This document shows positions 50,058 to 58,935 of a stretch of 64,000 bases of DNA, piece after piece (the first letter of the stretch is position 1; the number at the start of each line of letters is the position of its first letter). Origin of the DNA: a virus; the IMG/VR virus record IMGVR_UViG_3300027418_000009, positions 1 to 64,000 of that record; one strand, written 5' to 3'. The notes under the pieces were generated by a model. That model did not search any database and had not been told where the DNA came from. It saw nothing but the letters and a program-made list of their open reading frames with translations. A program made the position numbers and the translations under genes.

Positions 50058-50789
50058 ATGGCTGCTTCTAAATCTATGGACTTTCCCAGTGCAAAAAAGT
50101 CTGGCTACGCAGCGCAAGTAGAACAGAATCAAAATACATACCAAGAGAATACACTATCATTTCTTCCAGTACCTGGACCACAAGGTCCTCAAGGTCCCGC
50201 AGGTAGAGATGGCAAAGATGGAAAAGATGGATCAGTTGGACCTCAAGGCCCAGAAGGACAAAAGGGACAAAAGGGAGAAAAAGGATCTTCTGGACAAAAC
50301 GGATTAAGTTCTTTATCTTCTTCAGGTCAACAAGCAGGTTGGTCTTCATATTTTACAGATTCTGAAATTGAGATTAGGCTAGGAGCAACAAGAGGAACTG
50401 ACGGATGGGTAAGCCTATACATCTCTGATGGAGAAAAGAATGAGGAATTTTTGCCAAAGGACTGTGTAAGTCTATGGAATCCACACTCAAGAATGCTAAA
50501 TTTTAAAGGACTAAAAATAGGATCTCAAGTTTTTGTAACTTACAACCTAGAGTTGACAACCTTTACTCAAAATACTGAAGTCTGGATGAGAACCTTCTTT
50601 CCATCACACGAGCAGGAAATTGCACACCTAGTAGGGTCTTTTAAATATCAACACACCTACAACATATCTATCACACAGCAGGTATTTATTGAAAACCAAA
50701 AAATGTGGGGTAACGGAGCAGTTCCTCAATTAAGAACAGATTTTGACGCATCCGTAATCCTTAATTCTATCTACGTCAGCGTGGTATAA
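50058..50789 (+). CDS. collagen-like fibre protein, 243 aa
   Basis: Residues 37-82 are Gly-X-Y repeats (GPQGPQGPAGRDGKDGKDG and onward), a triple-helical stalk; residues 90-243 are a beta-rich head (WVSLYISDGEKNEEFL, FVTYNLELTTFTQ). A trimeric appendage is likely. A GATAAT box 6 nt upstream makes it leaderless. Confidence 0.8.
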   Translation: MAASKSMDFPSAKKSGYAAQVEQNQNTYQENTLSFLPVPGPQGPQGPAGRDGKDGKDGSVGPQGPEGQKGQKGEKGSSGQNGLSSLSSSGQQAGWSSYFTDSEIEIRLGATRGTDGWVSLYISDGEKNEEFLPKDCVSLWNPHSRMLNFKGLKIGSQVFVTYNLELTTFTQNTEVWMRTFFPSHEQEIAHLVGSFKYQHTYNISITQQVFIENQKMWGNGAVPQLRTDFDASVILNSIYVSVV

Positions 50790-50790
50790 T
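50785..50790 (+). promoter_or_regulatory. -10 box in a stop codon, leaderless
   Basis: TATAAT overlaps the TAA of the collagen-like gene; 6 nt then ATG 50797. Confidence 0.6.
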
Positions 50791-50796
50791 AAAACT

Positions 50797-51228
50797 ATGG
50801 CATTTCCAGGAGAATTAAATATTAGTTACTACAAAGGTGACACCTACGAGTTTAAAATCTACCCTAAAAAGACAGATGGCACAGTTTTTGACCTATCTGC
50901 ATTTATTCTTTTGTATGACGACGACTCAAACTCATCAACACCTCAAGTTGCCTATGACACTTCAAAATTTGTTTTTTCTACATCTAGAGGAGCCTCTGGT
51001 GTAGCAAATCAAAGAGCATGCTATTCAAAAATTTCTGATGACAAAACACATATTGTTTGTGCAATTAGACCAGCAGACGGATTAACAATGACAGCAGGAA
51101 CACAGTATGTTTACGATGTTCAGGTTTCTACAAACACTTCTGCAAATGGCTATCCAGTTGTTCATACTCTTCTAAACGGATTTATAACCGTAACAGATCA
51201 AGTCGCAACTGGCTCTGGAACTCCCTGA
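50797..51228 (+). CDS. tail/baseplate-associated protein, 143 aa
   Basis: ISYYKGDTYEFKIYPKKTDGTVFDLSAF resembles BppU-type N-terminal domains (KGDT-F-F-DLS). The rest is beta-rich and ends VTDQVATGSGTP. A virion component is inferred from neighbours. Confidence 0.65.
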   Translation: MAFPGELNISYYKGDTYEFKIYPKKTDGTVFDLSAFILLYDDDSNSSTPQVAYDTSKFVFSTSRGASGVANQRACYSKISDDKTHIVCAIRPADGLTMTAGTQYVYDVQVSTNTSANGYPVVHTLLNGFITVTDQVATGSGTP

Positions 51229-51240
51229 TTAAGGAATAAT

Positions 51241-51819
51241 ATGGCAGACGTACTTTTATCAACAGACGACATGACGGTACTTGGTGGTCCAGCCTCTATT
51301 TCTGTTGACCTTGATTTTGGTCCTGCTGGAACACGTGGAAGTCTTTGGTATACAAATTCATCAGGCGCCCCAACCTCAACTCTTCCAGTTTCCAATCCAA
51401 ATGTTTTTGATATTTGTATAAACACAAATCCAGGGCATGTAGACTATCTATATATTTATCAATACAAAAATGTAAGTGGAACTAATTCTTGGAGCAAGTT
51501 GTTTAAACTAATTCCAAATACTTATAGCGTAAATAGGTCTGTAACTTTTGCAGCAGGAGAACAAAGAGTCAATATTCCCGTTGCAAGCCTAGTCCCATCT
51601 TCTATGATTGGAACAGCAACTTCGGCAAACTTTAACATTCAGTACTCAATAACTGGAAATGACGAACCTCTCGCCTCTTCAGTCTCTGTTCTTCCATTGG
51701 AGAGCGTAGATACTGTATTATCTCTGCCTTTACTTTTTAAAGCGGTTGAATATAACGGAACAGGTTGGGTAGATTTGGCTAAATCAGTAACAGTCCATCT
51801 ATTCATTACCGTGGTATAA
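51241..51819 (+). CDS. tail-associated beta protein, 192 aa
   Basis: AAGGA before the ATG. ISVDLDFGPAGTRGSLWYTN begins a series of beta segments (RSVTFAAGEQRVNIPVASL), ending with a hydrophobic strand. Likely an appendage component; family not recognised. Confidence 0.6.
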   Translation: MADVLLSTDDMTVLGGPASISVDLDFGPAGTRGSLWYTNSSGAPTSTLPVSNPNVFDICINTNPGHVDYLYIYQYKNVSGTNSWSKLFKLIPNTYSVNRSVTFAAGEQRVNIPVASLVPSSMIGTATSANFNIQYSITGNDEPLASSVSVLPLESVDTVLSLPLLFKAVEYNGTGWVDLAKSVTVHLFITVV

Positions 51820-51838
51820 TCTAAAGTGGTGATAACTT

Positions 51839-52291
51839 ATGACTGAGAACATTGACGGTACCCCAAACGGAACTGGTTTATTCAATACCAAGATTCCAGC
51901 ACTTTCAGACGCAGCAGATATACAAGCAGCGCTAAAGTTATATCACTATGGCTCGTATACTTATGACGGTGCCAATACTAACACTTCTTCTTTGACAACT
52001 CCATCTATTGCAAGCCACTTACAGTCATTATCAAATAGAGTTACTGCACAAGAAAACCTTGGAGTTGGTTCTGAATATAGCGCAACTTTACCTACAACAC
52101 CAGTAGAGGGATATATTTGGATGGATTCAAACTCAACAGCAACAGTTACTCAAATTGTTTCTACTGCAAGTTATCAAACAACCGCTCCAACAAATGGTCT
52201 TACTCAAGGAATGCTTTGGGTAGACTCAGACTCATCACCACTAAAAATGTATGTATACTCAGGTACTGCCTGGTTAGAGATAGGTGCATAA
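51839..52291 (+). CDS. tail-fibre-associated protein, 150 aa
   Basis: FNTKIPALSDAADIQAALKLYHYG, a short helical piece, then two repeats VEGYIWMDSNSTAT and LTQGMLWVDSDSSPLKMYVYSGTAWLEIG, common fibre modules. A TATAAT at 51815-51820 overlaps the previous stop. Confidence 0.65.
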   Translation: MTENIDGTPNGTGLFNTKIPALSDAADIQAALKLYHYGSYTYDGANTNTSSLTTPSIASHLQSLSNRVTAQENLGVGSEYSATLPTTPVEGYIWMDSNSTATVTQIVSTASYQTTAPTNGLTQGMLWVDSDSSPLKMYVYSGTAWLEIGA

Positions 52292-52407
52292 TGAGTGACG
52301 AAAGAGATCAGATGTTAAAAGAAATTGCAATTGCCAAATTTGTTGAACTAGGATTTACAGAGGCAGAACTAAGAGCATTGGGGTTGAGATCAGATGGCAA
52401 CAACTAG
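52291..52407 (+). CDS. small helical protein, 38 aa
   Basis: ATG overlaps the previous stop (TAATG). DERDQMLKEIAIAKFVELGF then TEAELRALGL forms two helices. Overlaps the next gene by 14 nt. Perhaps a fibre chaperone. Confidence 0.5.
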   Translation: MSDERDQMLKEIAIAKFVELGFTEAELRALGLRSDGNN

Positions 52408-53023
52408 TAGCGTTGGTAAAACAGCATACATTTATGATCAAGGTACTGATACTTGGTATCCAGTTTCTGGAACTACAAATGCAGCAGCAAATTTTGACTG
52501 GTCAGGAGCACACTCATTTGGTTCTACAGTATCTTTAAATGATGTTGTTGTATCAAAAGCAGGAGTAAATAATTTTGCAACATCAACAGTTAGAGATGCT
52601 GTAATCACCGCACCCCCTGAAGGCCTTGTTGTTTTTGTACGACAAGATGCATCAGGAAATCAAATTAATCAAATTCAATATTATCATGCTGGTAAGTGGA
52701 GAAACTATAATGACTCTTGCTGGCTTGAAACCAAAACTGCAGACTATCAAATAGTTCTTTTAGATGCTGGAAAAACAATTAGAGTTGAGTCATCGTCTAA
52801 CGTAACAATTACTATTCCATCTTATGCAACAATCCCATTTGTCGTTGGACAAAAAATTGAGATTGTTAGAAAAGGTAGTGGAGAAGTATCTATCGCACCT
52901 GCAGCAGGAGTGACTCTTTATAGCAAGAATTCAAATAGAAAAATTGCAGCACAATGGTCTGGCGCTGTTTTAGTAAAAGATGATACAAATGCATGGATTC
53001 TTATTGGCGATTTGAAAGCGTAG
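52394..53023 (+). CDS. tail-fibre protein, 209 aa
   Basis: VGKTAYIYDQGTDTWYPVSG, NFDWSGAHSFGSTVSL, then a jelly-like end (KIEIVRKGSGEVSIAPAAGVTLYS, WSGAVLVKDDTNAWILIG) typical of phage fibre tips. No signal peptide. Confidence 0.7.
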   Translation: MATTSSVGKTAYIYDQGTDTWYPVSGTTNAAANFDWSGAHSFGSTVSLNDVVVSKAGVNNFATSTVRDAVITAPPEGLVVFVRQDASGNQINQIQYYHAGKWRNYNDSCWLETKTADYQIVLLDAGKTIRVESSSNVTITIPSYATIPFVVGQKIEIVRKGSGEVSIAPAAGVTLYSKNSNRKIAAQWSGAVLVKDDTNAWILIGDLKA

Positions 53024-53029
53024 GATCAG

Positions 53030-55066
53030 ATGCTTGGATTCCTTGGCTTATGGTCTTCATCAAAAGGTATGGTCTTAGTACCAAATCTTTCTGGACTTAC
53101 ACAGGCACAAGCAATTTCAGCAATACAATCAGCAGGACTGACTGTTGCCTCAATTATTTCTACAACCTCAACATCAGACTCTAATCTATCAAATAAGGTT
53201 GCACTACAAACTCCTGCATCTGGAACTCTAGTTGATTATGAAACCACTGTTGATCTTTCTATTTATAACTATGTAGCAGTAACAACAACTACCACAACAA
53301 CTTCTGGCGGTGGCAGTGGACCTGTAACAACATCAGCCCCAGTTGCAACTATAAGTAATTTAACATATACAAAAACTGGTACTACTACTGGAACTCTTTC
53401 TTGGTCTGGAAGCAATATAAATAATTATCTGTTTACTGGAAACTCATCTTTATATCCATCACCATACAACTATGGAGCATACACTGCAACATGGCCAGGA
53501 AACCTTGTTAACTTGACTGAAGGGCAGTCTTATACAGTCACTATAACTGTGATAAATAGTGCTGGTGCTGGAAACTCACAAACCATTACTTTTGCTCACC
53601 CAGTTGTTACTACAACTACTACTACAGTTGCTCCTACAACTACAACTACAACAACTACAACAACTGTTGCACCACTTCCAACACTACCAACACCAGTAAT
53701 TCAAACATATGCTGGCTGGCAAGTTTATCCAGGATCAGTATATGCAACATTTAACATAACTAACTTTGATTCAACATATACAACAACTTATACTTCTACT
53801 CTTGGAACTCAGAATCCCGAATTCCCCGAAGAATTTATTGTTGAAAATTTAACACCAAATCAATCCTATACGGTTTATATAACTGCATCTAAGGATGGGT
53901 ATACAAGTTCTACTGGTTCATCAACATTTACTGCAAATCCTGCAAATAATCCTACTACTACCACTACAACGGTTGCCCCTACAACAACTACAACTACCAC
54001 TACAACGGTTGCCCCTACAACAACTACTACAACAACTGCAGCACCAGCAACTGGTACAGCGTATCTATCATATTGCTTCCTCGGAACCCCTGTAGAAGAA
54101 TCATATCCTGTTAATTCCGATAACACGCTTGTACAAGATATTAACCAAGCAATTGCTGCCTACACTTCATTTCTTCAAGGTTTAAATCCTCCAGCAACAA
54201 GTATTTCGGTTTCAATAGTTTCTCAGCCTGCAGCACCAACAAGTTGTCCACCTGTAAATACAACTACAACTACAACTACTGTAGCACCTACAACTACAAC
54301 TACAACCACTGTAGCACCAGGTGCATTTACTATTAGCGGTATATCTTCAACTACAAATTCTGTAACTTATTCTTGGTCAAACCCTCCAGCAGGAACTGCA
54401 TTCTATACTGTTCAATACTCTGATAATGATGCAGTCTATCCATCAGAAACAACAGGGTCAACATCTAAGACATTTACTGGTCTTGCTCCAAACACTTTAC
54501 ATACAGTTTTTGTTACCGCAAAAAATTCTAACAACGGCTATTTAGCAGATGCCAGTGCTTCTATTTCTACAAGTGGTGCTGCAACAACTACCACAACCAC
54601 AGTTGCTCCAACTACTACTACAACCACAGTTGCTCCAACTACTACTACAACCACAGTTGCTCCAACGACTACCACAACTACAGCATCCCCTGCAACCACG
54701 ACAACGACAACAGCATCCCCTGCAACCACGACAACAACAGGCCTTGACTGCTCTGGAAATACTTGCGATCCAGCACGAAGTTACACTGGCACAAGATCTG
54801 TTTCAACATCTGTATGTGCTTCTGGAACAATGAACACTTATACTTGTTGGACTCCAGGAACATGCGATAATGTTACTACTGACACAGGTTGTGTTGCTAC
54901 TGGTTCAACTACGACTACAACAACTGCAGCACAAGAGGTATCCAGACTTTGTACATCATTTAACGTTGCGAACCAAGACTGTGTATCTCAAGGATGCAGC
55001 AGCGGAGGTTGCGGTAGCGGTTCAATATGTACATCAGGAGTTGAATATAGATGTGCTTACCTATAA
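53030..55066 (+). CDS. PASTA plus mucin-like Thr-repeat appendage protein, 678 aa
   Basis: Residues 15-78 form a PASTA domain (VPNLSGLTQAQAISAIQSAGLTV), a fold that binds muropeptides. Three FnIII-like domains follow, separated by long Thr runs with VAPTTTT motifs (about 85-95, 200-225, 310-340, 420-435, 520-570). The C-terminus is Cys-rich (CSGNTCDP, then CVSQGCSSGGCGSGSIC). The Thr tracts are candidates for O-glycosylation. AGGA before the ATG. A cell-wall-binding fibre is inferred. Confidence 0.75.
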   Translation: MLGFLGLWSSSKGMVLVPNLSGLTQAQAISAIQSAGLTVASIISTTSTSDSNLSNKVALQTPASGTLVDYETTVDLSIYNYVAVTTTTTTTSGGGSGPVTTSAPVATISNLTYTKTGTTTGTLSWSGSNINNYLFTGNSSLYPSPYNYGAYTATWPGNLVNLTEGQSYTVTITVINSAGAGNSQTITFAHPVVTTTTTTVAPTTTTTTTTTTVAPLPTLPTPVIQTYAGWQVYPGSVYATFNITNFDSTYTTTYTSTLGTQNPEFPEEFIVENLTPNQSYTVYITASKDGYTSSTGSSTFTANPANNPTTTTTTVAPTTTTTTTTTVAPTTTTTTTAAPATGTAYLSYCFLGTPVEESYPVNSDNTLVQDINQAIAAYTSFLQGLNPPATSISVSIVSQPAAPTSCPPVNTTTTTTTVAPTTTTTTTVAPGAFTISGISSTTNSVTYSWSNPPAGTAFYTVQYSDNDAVYPSETTGSTSKTFTGLAPNTLHTVFVTAKNSNNGYLADASASISTSGAATTTTTTVAPTTTTTTVAPTTTTTTVAPTTTTTTASPATTTTTTASPATTTTTGLDCSGNTCDPARSYTGTRSVSTSVCASGTMNTYTCWTPGTCDNVTTDTGCVATGSTTTTTTAAQEVSRLCTSFNVANQDCVSQGCSSGGCGSGSICTSGVEYRCAYL

Positions 55067-55078
55067 AGGAGAAAATAA

Positions 55079-55459
55079 ATGATTAATGATATAGATATAG
55101 AGTTTCAGTCTGATCAAGGTAAGGGGCAGGCATTAGTGTGGGTGATTGATGGAGAATGTTTGTATGATCTTCCATTAAATAAAAACTATGCAAGCATGTT
55201 CTTAGCAACAACTGATATACTTGATGTATCAAATGAGTATCCAGATAATGAAGGAATCACTGTGAGATTAATTAATAATGGAGTTACTTTAGAAGATTTT
55301 AATACCTCTGAATATTTTGGAAGTATTCTTTTAAGCAGCCCACAGATATTGGATCTAGCAGACTACCCATATGGCAGGTATGTACAATCTCCAAACGCAC
55401 AGTTTGATGGTGAGAAGTTTATAATTTTAAATCAAGACGTTACTGATTTTCTACCGTAG
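55079..55459 (+). CDS. hypothetical protein, 126 aa
   Basis: AAAGGAG before the ATG. VWVIDGECLYDLPLNKNY, LSSPQILDLADYPYGRYVQSP: a compact acidic protein, likely an appendage partner. Family not recognised. Confidence 0.6.
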   Translation: MINDIDIEFQSDQGKGQALVWVIDGECLYDLPLNKNYASMFLATTDILDVSNEYPDNEGITVRLINNGVTLEDFNTSEYFGSILLSSPQILDLADYPYGRYVQSPNAQFDGEKFIILNQDVTDFLP

Positions 55460-55472
55460 AATAGGATAAACA

Positions 55473-55700
55473 ATGACAAGTCGTTGGGAAGAATACAAAG
55501 CAAAAAATGGAGTAACTCCATTAGATTTGCTTAACCCAAAAACAAAAAAAGCAGAAAAGACTTTGGGGGAGGAAAGGTTTGAGATATGCAAAGCCTGCCC
55601 AGAATTGATACAGGTAACCTCTCAATGTAAAAAGTGTGGCTGCTTCATGAAAATCAAAACAGGTCTAGAGGCAGCAACATGTCCAATCGGAAAGTGGTAG
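55473..55700 (+). CDS. zinc-binding protein, paralogue of the 56627 product
   Basis: CKACPELIQVTSQCKKCGCFM and CPIGKW: a conserved Cys signature. The same module, CLGCKHLIKMTKQCKKCGCFM...CPIGKW, is in the 56627 product. Both flank a glycosyltransferase. Function unknown. Confidence 0.68.
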   Translation: MTSRWEEYKAKNGVTPLDLLNPKTKKAEKTLGEERFEICKACPELIQVTSQCKKCGCFMKIKTGLEAATCPIGKW

Positions 55701-56596
55701 ATAGCATATTTGTTTCTATAGCATCATTCCGTGATGCTGAATTAACAAACACCCTGTATAGTCTATTATCTCAAGCAAAAGACTTAGGCAAGATTCACGT
55801 TTGTATTTTTTCTCAGGATGAAGATGACAAACATCCAAAACTAGAAAATCTGTTTGACCTATTTGGAGTATCAGACTACACATATAAAAAGATCAACTAT
55901 GTAGATTCTTCTGGAGTAGGATACGCAAGAAATTACATTCAAGATTTTATTAAGCCTGAGCATGACTTCTTCTTGCAAATTGATAGCCACTCAAGATTTG
56001 CTGAACACTGGGACGAGATGCTTGTTGATGATTATAAAAAATGTTATAGTAATTGGACAAGTGAGATCATCCTGACCTCTTACCCACAAGGTTATGTTTA
56101 TGATGAATATGGAAACACTTATTCTGATAAATTTGAAAGACCTACTGCAGTAAAGGGGGTAATTTCAGAAAGTGAGACACTAAGATATAACTGTAAATAT
56201 ACAGAGTATATTGGAGAAGATTTTGGAATGCTTACTGGATACTTTTGTGCAGGCATGGTTTTTGGAAAAACAGAGTCTTTTTTAAATACTAGATATGATC
56301 CATGTATATATTTTAATGGAGAGGAGCAAACCCTTTCTATTAGGTTTTATGAAAAAGGGGTTAAGTTAATTGCCCCGCCAAGGAATTATATTTTTCATGA
56401 TTACAGCGGTAAAAAAAGAAAAAGGCAGTGGGATGGAGATCAAGAGGCTCACATCAAAAATGACCAGGCATCTGCTCAGAGACTGAATGATTTTTATACT
56501 GGTAATTTGGCTGACGAACGATACTCTTTAATAGACATCTCTTCACTACAGTCCTGGATAGACTGCTTTGTAGATCAAGATCACCTAGATTCTTGA
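55679..56596 (+). CDS. GlcNAc-transferase-like glycosyltransferase (copy 2), 305 aa
   Basis: Start at 55679 overlaps the zinc gene by 22 nt. SIFVSIASFRDAELTNTLYSLL, SGVGYARNYIQDFI and FFLQIDSHSRFAEHWDEM repeat the signature of the 47225 gene (PF11397-like), including D-S-H. FNGEEQTLSIRFYEKGVKLI is the second shared motif. Sitting among fibre genes, it may modify fibre Ser/Thr; inferred. Confidence 0.78.
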   Translation: MSNRKVVDSIFVSIASFRDAELTNTLYSLLSQAKDLGKIHVCIFSQDEDDKHPKLENLFDLFGVSDYTYKKINYVDSSGVGYARNYIQDFIKPEHDFFLQIDSHSRFAEHWDEMLVDDYKKCYSNWTSEIILTSYPQGYVYDEYGNTYSDKFERPTAVKGVISESETLRYNCKYTEYIGEDFGMLTGYFCAGMVFGKTESFLNTRYDPCIYFNGEEQTLSIRFYEKGVKLIAPPRNYIFHDYSGKKRKRQWDGDQEAHIKNDQASAQRLNDFYTGNLADERYSLIDISSLQSWIDCFVDQDHLDS

Positions 56597-56626
56597 TATG
56601 ATATAATTAATAAAAAGGGAGTTTTT

Positions 56627-56869
56627 ATGTCAGAAGACAAACCAGTAAGACCTTGGGATATGTTTAATAAAAATATTGGTAGGGTCAAGCCAGAGGTTGC
56701 AGAAGCAAGACTTGCTGCCTGTCTAGGATGTAAGCATTTGATTAAGATGACCAAGCAGTGCAAAAAGTGTGGTTGTTTTATGGAAGCAAAAACAAAACTC
56801 CCACATGCAGAATGCCCTATAGGAAAATGGGGCAAAGAGAAAGAACTATATACAGAGGAGATCGAGTAA
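56627..56869 (+). CDS. zinc-binding protein, 80 aa
   Basis: Extended -10 TGATATAAT (56599-56607) and AAAGGGAG precede it. CLGCKHLIKMTKQCKKCGCFM and CPIGKWGKE match the 55473 product. The N-terminus is a short basic helix. Function unknown. Confidence 0.68.
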   Translation: MSEDKPVRPWDMFNKNIGRVKPEVAEARLAACLGCKHLIKMTKQCKKCGCFMEAKTKLPHAECPIGKWGKEKELYTEEIE

Positions 56870-57078
56870 TGACAGAGCCAAGAAGTTTTGCCCTAATAGT
56901 AGACAATGTAGTTCAGGCTACATTTGATGTTTCCCCAGAAGCCGAAGCAGCCTTTATAAAAGAAATATCTGGGCTAAATGATATTCCCGTAGGAACAAAA
57001 TTTAACCCAGATACTCAGTCTTTTTACTCAGATTTGTCTGACAATCCTATTCAGGAAAGCGATTCATCCATTCTTTAG
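56869..57078 (+). CDS. hypothetical acidic protein, 69 aa
   Basis: ATG overlaps the previous stop (TAATG). SFALIVDNVVQATFDVSPEAEAAFIKEI then KFNPDTQSFYSDL: a small fold like phage fibre-end or tape proteins. Converges with the opposing transglycosylase by 32 nt. Confidence 0.6.
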   Translation: MTEPRSFALIVDNVVQATFDVSPEAEAAFIKEISGLNDIPVGTKFNPDTQSFYSDLSDNPIQESDSSIL

Positions 57079-57595
57079 TTCTTGGAGTCAAGCCTTTCCA
57101 GGCTGACCAATCTTTTCCACCGTTTGACATATGAAATGCAATTTGTGCATTTACAACGGGATTTAGAAGGTCTGAGTTAGTTACAAGGTTAAACTTGTCT
57201 CTACGATCAGGACCTAGCATGCCAATCATATTAATCTGAAACATACCATAAGAACTGTCGCCAGTCCCAGTATTTCCATTAAATCTGATTGGTTGTCCAT
57301 TAGACTCTTTTTTGGCTATTGCCCAAGCCTCCTTTAGATCGTTGCCCCTAAAGCCAACGAGGTATAAAAGTTCCTTGAGTTCACCATCGGTTAGAGAACC
57401 CTTATTTTCAAACTTTTTTAATTTTTGCTCTGTAGAAACACTTAAAGCCTCTTGCGAGGCTTGACTTGTTACAACTACAGGTTTTGTACTTAAGTTGTTG
57501 CGTTCACTAGCATTAGCAGCATTTAAACCTTGTGCTGACATTACTATAATCGTGAGTATTCCGATGAGTTTTTGTTTATCTTGTGTTATGTTCAT
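57047..57595 (-). CDS. exported lytic transglycosylase (SLT), 182 aa
   Basis: Residues 1-30 are a signal peptide (KLIGILTIIVMSAQGLNAANA). The catalytic Glu is in AWAIAKKESNGQPIRFN, followed by DSSYGMFQINMIGML and VNAQIAFHMSNGGKDWSAWK, the SLT motifs. It would cut glycan strands in the wall. It opposes its neighbours. AAGGAGG before the ATG. Confidence 0.85.
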   Translation of the reverse strand: MNITQDKQKLIGILTIIVMSAQGLNAANASERNNLSTKPVVVTSQASQEALSVSTEQKLKKFENKGSLTDGELKELLYLVGFRGNDLKEAWAIAKKESNGQPIRFNGNTGTGDSSYGMFQINMIGMLGPDRRDKFNLVTNSDLLNPVVNAQIAFHMSNGGKDWSAWKGLTPRTKEWMNRFPE

Positions 57596-57614
57596 CTGTT
57601 TCCTCCTTAGAAAC

Positions 57615-57650
57615 GAAAAACCCCTTTCAGGGTTGTTACTACCAAGTATA
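57615..57650 (-). promoter_or_regulatory. promoter and 5' hairpin of the transglycosylase
   Basis: Minus strand TATACT (57645-57650) with upstream TGT, then AACCC/GGGGTT hairpin and TTTTTCG (57615-57637) within the leader. It may stabilise the message or act as an attenuator. Confidence 0.55.
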
Positions 57651-57737
57651 ACATAATTTTACCCCAAAAGTCAATTTTGAGCACATTATTTTTAAAATGG
57701 CAAATGTAGACATTGAAAAGTGGTATAATGAATCATT

Positions 57738-58247
57738 ATGACAAATACAAGCGGATCTTTCCCATTACCATACCCAGAGTCTTCTGATCCAGTTAATGTT
57801 CATGGAGATATTAAAGACTTGGCTTCAGAAGTAAGTCAAACGCTGAGCGCTTTAAATTTATCTATTATTCAAATTAATGTTATAAATAATTCTGGATCTG
57901 CAATTACAGCAGGATCTCCCGTATATGCAACGGGATACACAACAGCAACAACAGTTTCAAAAGCAACACCAACAACTTCCCCAATTCTAGGATTAGCAAA
58001 ACAAGCGATAGCATCAGGTGCATCAGGAGTTGTTGTAGTTGCAGGAGTTTTAAACAATATTAATACAAGTTCTTTCGCTAACGGAGATGTTCTTTATGTT
58101 GGAGCCACTGGAGGCTTGACAAACTCAAGACCTGCAGGTGGTTCAGGAGCAGTAGGAATAGTAGCACAGGCTGCTACTGCTGGAACAATTATTGTTGAGG
58201 CAAAAGGCAACGGTACATGGGGGGCACTAAAGGCTGGACTAGCCTAA
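57738..58247 (+). CDS. virion surface/tail-associated protein, 169 aa
   Basis: TATAAT ends 8 nt upstream. INNSGSAITAGSPVYATGYTTATTV, GVLNNINTSSFANGDVLYVGATGGLT: a beta-rich pattern like DUF2190 decoration proteins. Function inferred. Confidence 0.62.
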   Translation: MTNTSGSFPLPYPESSDPVNVHGDIKDLASEVSQTLSALNLSIIQINVINNSGSAITAGSPVYATGYTTATTVSKATPTTSPILGLAKQAIASGASGVVVVAGVLNNINTSSFANGDVLYVGATGGLTNSRPAGGSGAVGIVAQAATAGTIIVEAKGNGTWGALKAGLA

Positions 58248-58250
58248 TAG

Positions 58251-58259
58251 TGATATAAT
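58251..58259 (+). promoter_or_regulatory. extended -10, leaderless
   Basis: TGATATAAT, 5 nt, ATG 58265. Confidence 0.58.
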
Positions 58260-58264
58260 AAACC

Positions 58265-58681
58265 ATGGCAACTTTAAGAGGATCTCAAACATCATACGAC
58301 ATAGGAAATAAACCTCCTACAGTTGTTTGGACTGTAGTTCGTGGAGATACTTCTGGCTTTAAGGTTTATGTAACTGATGATGCAAAGGTCCCGCTAATTT
58401 TAAAGGGTGCTGGATCTGAATGGGACATCGCTATGAAGATTAAAAGACCAACCCTTGCAGCAGACAAAGGAGTCATCACTGATAACGCAACTACAATCAT
58501 GGCATTGCATCCAGTTGCAGATGAAGACGATTTAGTTGGAGAGTTTACAGTTTGGCTTACAGCAGAAGAGTCTAATGTCTTACAAACAGGAGACATCTTT
58601 GATATTCAAGTGTCAGACCCAACAAGAGTTTGGACAGTTGCTCAGGGCAGCATGAAAATTCTTGAAGATGTAACAGATTAA
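58265..58681 (+). CDS. tail/baseplate-associated protein, 138 aa
   Basis: VVWTVVRGDTSGFKVYVTDD and EWDIAMKIKRPT; paralogue of the 49571 product by the W-x-VRGDT start. Beta sandwich. Coupled to the next gene by one base. Confidence 0.65.
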   Translation: MATLRGSQTSYDIGNKPPTVVWTVVRGDTSGFKVYVTDDAKVPLILKGAGSEWDIAMKIKRPTLAADKGVITDNATTIMALHPVADEDDLVGEFTVWLTAEESNVLQTGDIFDIQVSDPTRVWTVAQGSMKILEDVTD

Positions 58682-58905
58682 TGGCCACAGCAATAATTCT
58701 TGATGAACTAAGTAACAACACAAAACGAATTTTCCCAATTGACTACCCAGTAGTTCAAATAGAAAACCTTGAAAGAACTGTATCTATAAGCGAAGTATTA
58801 CCCTTTAGGGTTCGTTTTACAGCAATACAGGTACAGGCAATTGGCTTAGGAAATACCCCAGCAATTCCCCTACAAGTAATTGGATACAGCAATTACATTC
58901 TTTAA
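58681..58905 (+). CDS. hypothetical protein, 74 aa
   Basis: IILDELSNNTKRIFPIDYPVVQIENLERTVSI, then a beta end. Partner of the previous gene; unknown. Confidence 0.58.
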   Translation: MATAIILDELSNNTKRIFPIDYPVVQIENLERTVSISEVLPFRVRFTAIQVQAIGLGNTPAIPLQVIGYSNYIL

Positions 58906-58920
58906 TTAGTTAGAAATAGA

Positions 58921-58929
58921 TGCTATAAT
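58921..58929 (+). promoter_or_regulatory. extended -10, leaderless
   Basis: TGCTATAAT, 6 nt, ATG 58936. Confidence 0.62.
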
Positions 58930-58935
58930 ACCATT

